This document shows positions 20,475 to 21,940 of a stretch of 21,940 nucleotides of DNA, in pieces (position 1 is the stretch's first letter; each line of letters opens with the position of its first letter). Under the pieces are notes generated by a model, which ran no database searches, was not told the DNA's origin, and saw only the letters and a list, made by a program, of their open reading frames with translations. The translations under genes were made by a program, and so were the position numbers. Origin of the DNA: Spirochaetia bacterium (lineage in GTDB: Bacteria; Spirochaetota; Spirochaetia; Treponematales; Breznakiellaceae); contig BNVB01000044.1 in NCBI GenBank assembly GCA_025997795.1, forward strand, positions 1 to 21,940, written 5' to 3'.

Positions 20475-21437
20475 ATGAAACCGGAAAAGACCCTTAACAC
20501 GCAGTTAAAGCACCTTACCGACCGCCTGATCGAAAGCTACGAAGAACATGCGGAGATCATCAAAGTTGGTTCGGCACAGTTGTTAAACCAGGAACGGATT
20601 GTGGGGATTCTGGAAAAACTGCGTAATCTGGTCTTTCCCGGTTACTTTGGCAAAAAGAACATATCCCTCGCATCGGTGGAATACCATGCGGGGGATATCC
20701 TCGAGGAAGTGCTCTACGCCCTTTCCAAGGAAGTCTCCAGGGCGCTCCGTTACAGCCCCTATTACGGCGGCCTTGGCAGGGAAATAATAGAAGAAAAGGC
20801 CGCCGGCATCGCTTTTGAATTTTTGGCCCGGCTGCCGGAGGTGCGGGAATATTTGGCCCAGGATGTTTCCGCCGCCTTTGACGGTGATCCGGCGGCCACA
20901 AACCGGGACGAGATAATCTCCTCTTATCCGGGCATCTACGCTATCACCGTATACCGCCTGGCCCACATCCTTTACAAGGCGGAAGTTCCCCTTATTCCAC
21001 GGATCATGACCGAATACGCCCACAATAGTACCGGTATCGACATACACCCCGGCGCTTCTATCGGGCATCATTTTTTTATCGATCACGGTACCGGCATTGT
21101 TATCGGCGAAACCACAATTATCGGCAACTATGTAAAAATCTACCAGGGCGTTACCCTGGGCGGACTTTCCACCAGGGGCGGACAATCCCTCAAAGGGGTT
21201 AAGCGGCACCCCACTATTGAGGATCATGTAACGATTTATTCCGGGGCATCTATACTCGGCGGTACTACGGTTATCGGCGAAGGAGTAGTCATTGGCAGCA
21301 ATGCCTTTGTAACCAAATCGGTGCCGGAAAAAACCAGGGTCAGCGTAAAAAACCCGGAACTGCAGTTTAAGAGCGACGGAGGCTCCGCGCCCATTCGTTC
21401 GGAACTGGAACAGAACGAATGGGACTGGGTTATTTAA
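20475..21437 (+). CDS. Serine O-acetyltransferase (EpsC/CysE type)
   Basis: A 320-residue acetyltransferase. A helical N-terminal region of about 180 residues precedes a left-handed beta-helix of hexapeptide repeats. The catalytic pair is Asp189 in GIDIHPGASIG and His204 in FIDHGTG, and the acetyl-CoA region YQGVTLGGLS follows. It makes O-acetylserine, the carbon acceptor for cysteine synthase. The start is supported by GGAG eight bases upstream, 13 nt after the desulfurase stop. It is the last gene of the encapsulin operon, so substrate supply for cysteine synthesis is regulated with sulfur storage. Serine acetyltransferases are known neighbours of Family 2A encapsulins. A C-terminal tail (about 30 residues after the helix) could carry feedback control. 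Confidence 0.94.
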   Translation: MKPEKTLNTQLKHLTDRLIESYEEHAEIIKVGSAQLLNQERIVGILEKLRNLVFPGYFGKKNISLASVEYHAGDILEEVLYALSKEVSRALRYSPYYGGLGREIIEEKAAGIAFEFLARLPEVREYLAQDVSAAFDGDPAATNRDEIISSYPGIYAITVYRLAHILYKAEVPLIPRIMTEYAHNSTGIDIHPGASIGHHFFIDHGTGIVIGETTIIGNYVKIYQGVTLGGLSTRGGQSLKGVKRHPTIEDHVTIYSGASILGGTTVIGEGVVIGSNAFVTKSVPEKTRVSVKNPELQFKSDGGSAPIRSELEQNEWDWVI

Positions 21438-21497
21438 CTATTGACAGGGAAGTGAATCTAAAAAAATCACCGCCTCTGCAGCGGGTTCGCCGTTGGA

Positions 21498-21940
21498 TTA
21501 TTGCTGTTTACCGTAACTGGCCAGTATTTCCTCCGGGGATTTGCCGCTTTTGAGCAGATCCAGTATCCTGGTTTCACCTCTGGTCTCACCTTCCTCAAGG
21601 CCCTTCTCCCAGCCCCTGGCCTCTCCCTCTGCTCGACCTCTTGCTTCGCCTATCTCCTCGGCTTCCTGCGCGTGGGCCCGCATATCCAGTTCGTACTTTT
21701 CCACACTCATCTCATGGAAAAAGGCCACTTCTGCCGCGGTAAATCCGCTGATTACATCTGCCGCCATTGCTATGCCCTCCTCTTCGCGGGTTATCTCTTG
21801 TATCAGGGGCTGTTTTTCCGTATCGTTGTAATACTTAAAAAACACGGCCCAGCGTTCTTTTTCACTCATGGCGGAAACTGCTTTTTCTGCTGTTACCGCC
21901 AGTTTCTCTAATTCTAGCGTGATTATTGCTGTTAGTCCAC
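21498..21940 (-). CDS. Rpn/PD-(D/E)XK nuclease-family transposase-like protein, C-terminal part
   Basis: The frame is open to the right edge, so the N-terminal nuclease domain lies outside. The visible about 147 residues run ...TLELEKLAVTAEKAVSAMSE, then RWAVFFKYYNDTEKQ and a charged helical tail with repeated EARG/EGEARG units (RGRAEGEARGWEKGLEEG), ending LLKSGKSPEEILASYGK. The low-complexity Arg/Glu/Gly tail and the preceding module are typical of the C-terminus of Rpn recombination-promoting nuclease-like proteins, which are multicopy in many Treponema genomes. An ATG at 21869 exists but is internal. A 32-base piece recurs inverted at 15041-15072. The gene converges on the encapsulin operon. 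Confidence 0.75.
   Translation of the reverse strand, partial: GLTAIITLELEKLAVTAEKAVSAMSEKERWAVFFKYYNDTEKQPLIQEITREEEGIAMAADVISGFTAAEVAFFHEMSVEKYELDMRAHAQEAEEIGEARGRAEGEARGWEKGLEEGETRGETRILDLLKSGKSPEEILASYGKQQ

Noticed and set aside
21496..21933. Direct repeat GATTATTGCTGTT at 21496 and 21921 around the Rpn gene as a target-site duplication
   Set aside because: One copy is inside the coding frame, and a 13-base match is expected by chance in a window of this size.

Overview
The window looks like chromosomal DNA of a spirochaete, most plausibly a gut-type Treponema. This is inferred from moderate GC, split transketolase subunits, a DUF1566-type lipoprotein, Rpn/PD-(D/E)XK nuclease sequences and many small toxin-antitoxin genes. 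I could not search databases, so the taxon is a judgement. No rRNA, tRNA or CRISPR array was seen.

Left third (1-8298): the 3' part of a 2-oxo acid dehydrogenase E2 gene and a short-chain dehydrogenase, both on +. Next comes a minus-strand operon rpiB-chr-chr. Divergent from it is a plus-strand operon of a CoA-acylating aldehyde dehydrogenase, an ADP-forming succinyl-CoA-synthetase-like acyl-CoA ligase (two subunits) and a dihydrolipoamide dehydrogenase. The layout suggests a fermentative route that oxidises an aldehyde to an acyl-CoA and recovers ATP as the free acid is released. Together with RpiB and the nearby split transketolase, the gene set matches the lower half of the sulfoacetate-forming sulfoglycolytic transketolase route. 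Acetoin catabolism is a serious alternative.

Middle (8318-12813, all minus): a split transketolase operon with a secreted alpha/beta hydrolase coupled behind it, under a promoter whose -10 lies in a perfect 20-bp palindrome. Then a DUF1566 lipoprotein gene, and a gene-free stretch carrying eight tandem TGAG units.

Accessory patch (about 12.8-15.1 kb): small membrane proteins, a decayed HicBA module, an intact Phd/PIN toxin-antitoxin pair with its own palindromic promoter, a less familiar toxin-antitoxin-like pair, a collapsed mosaic copy of nearby DNA, and a fragment of an Rpn gene.

Right third (15136-21437, all plus) is the standout. A CysM/CysK-like cysteine synthase is followed by a six-gene operon: JAMM metalloprotease, CysO/ThiS-like sulfur carrier, MoeZ-like E1 with rhodanese domain, Family 2A encapsulin shell, SufS-type cysteine desulfurase with an N-terminal cargo-type extension, and serine O-acetyltransferase. 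This joins an encapsulated sulfur-storage compartment to a complete protein-thiocarboxylate cysteine biosynthesis pathway. The two transcription units share nearly identical promoter-operator sequences with a palindromic TTCC-N4-GGAA core, which points to one sulfur regulator. An Rpn-family gene on the opposite strand runs off the right edge.
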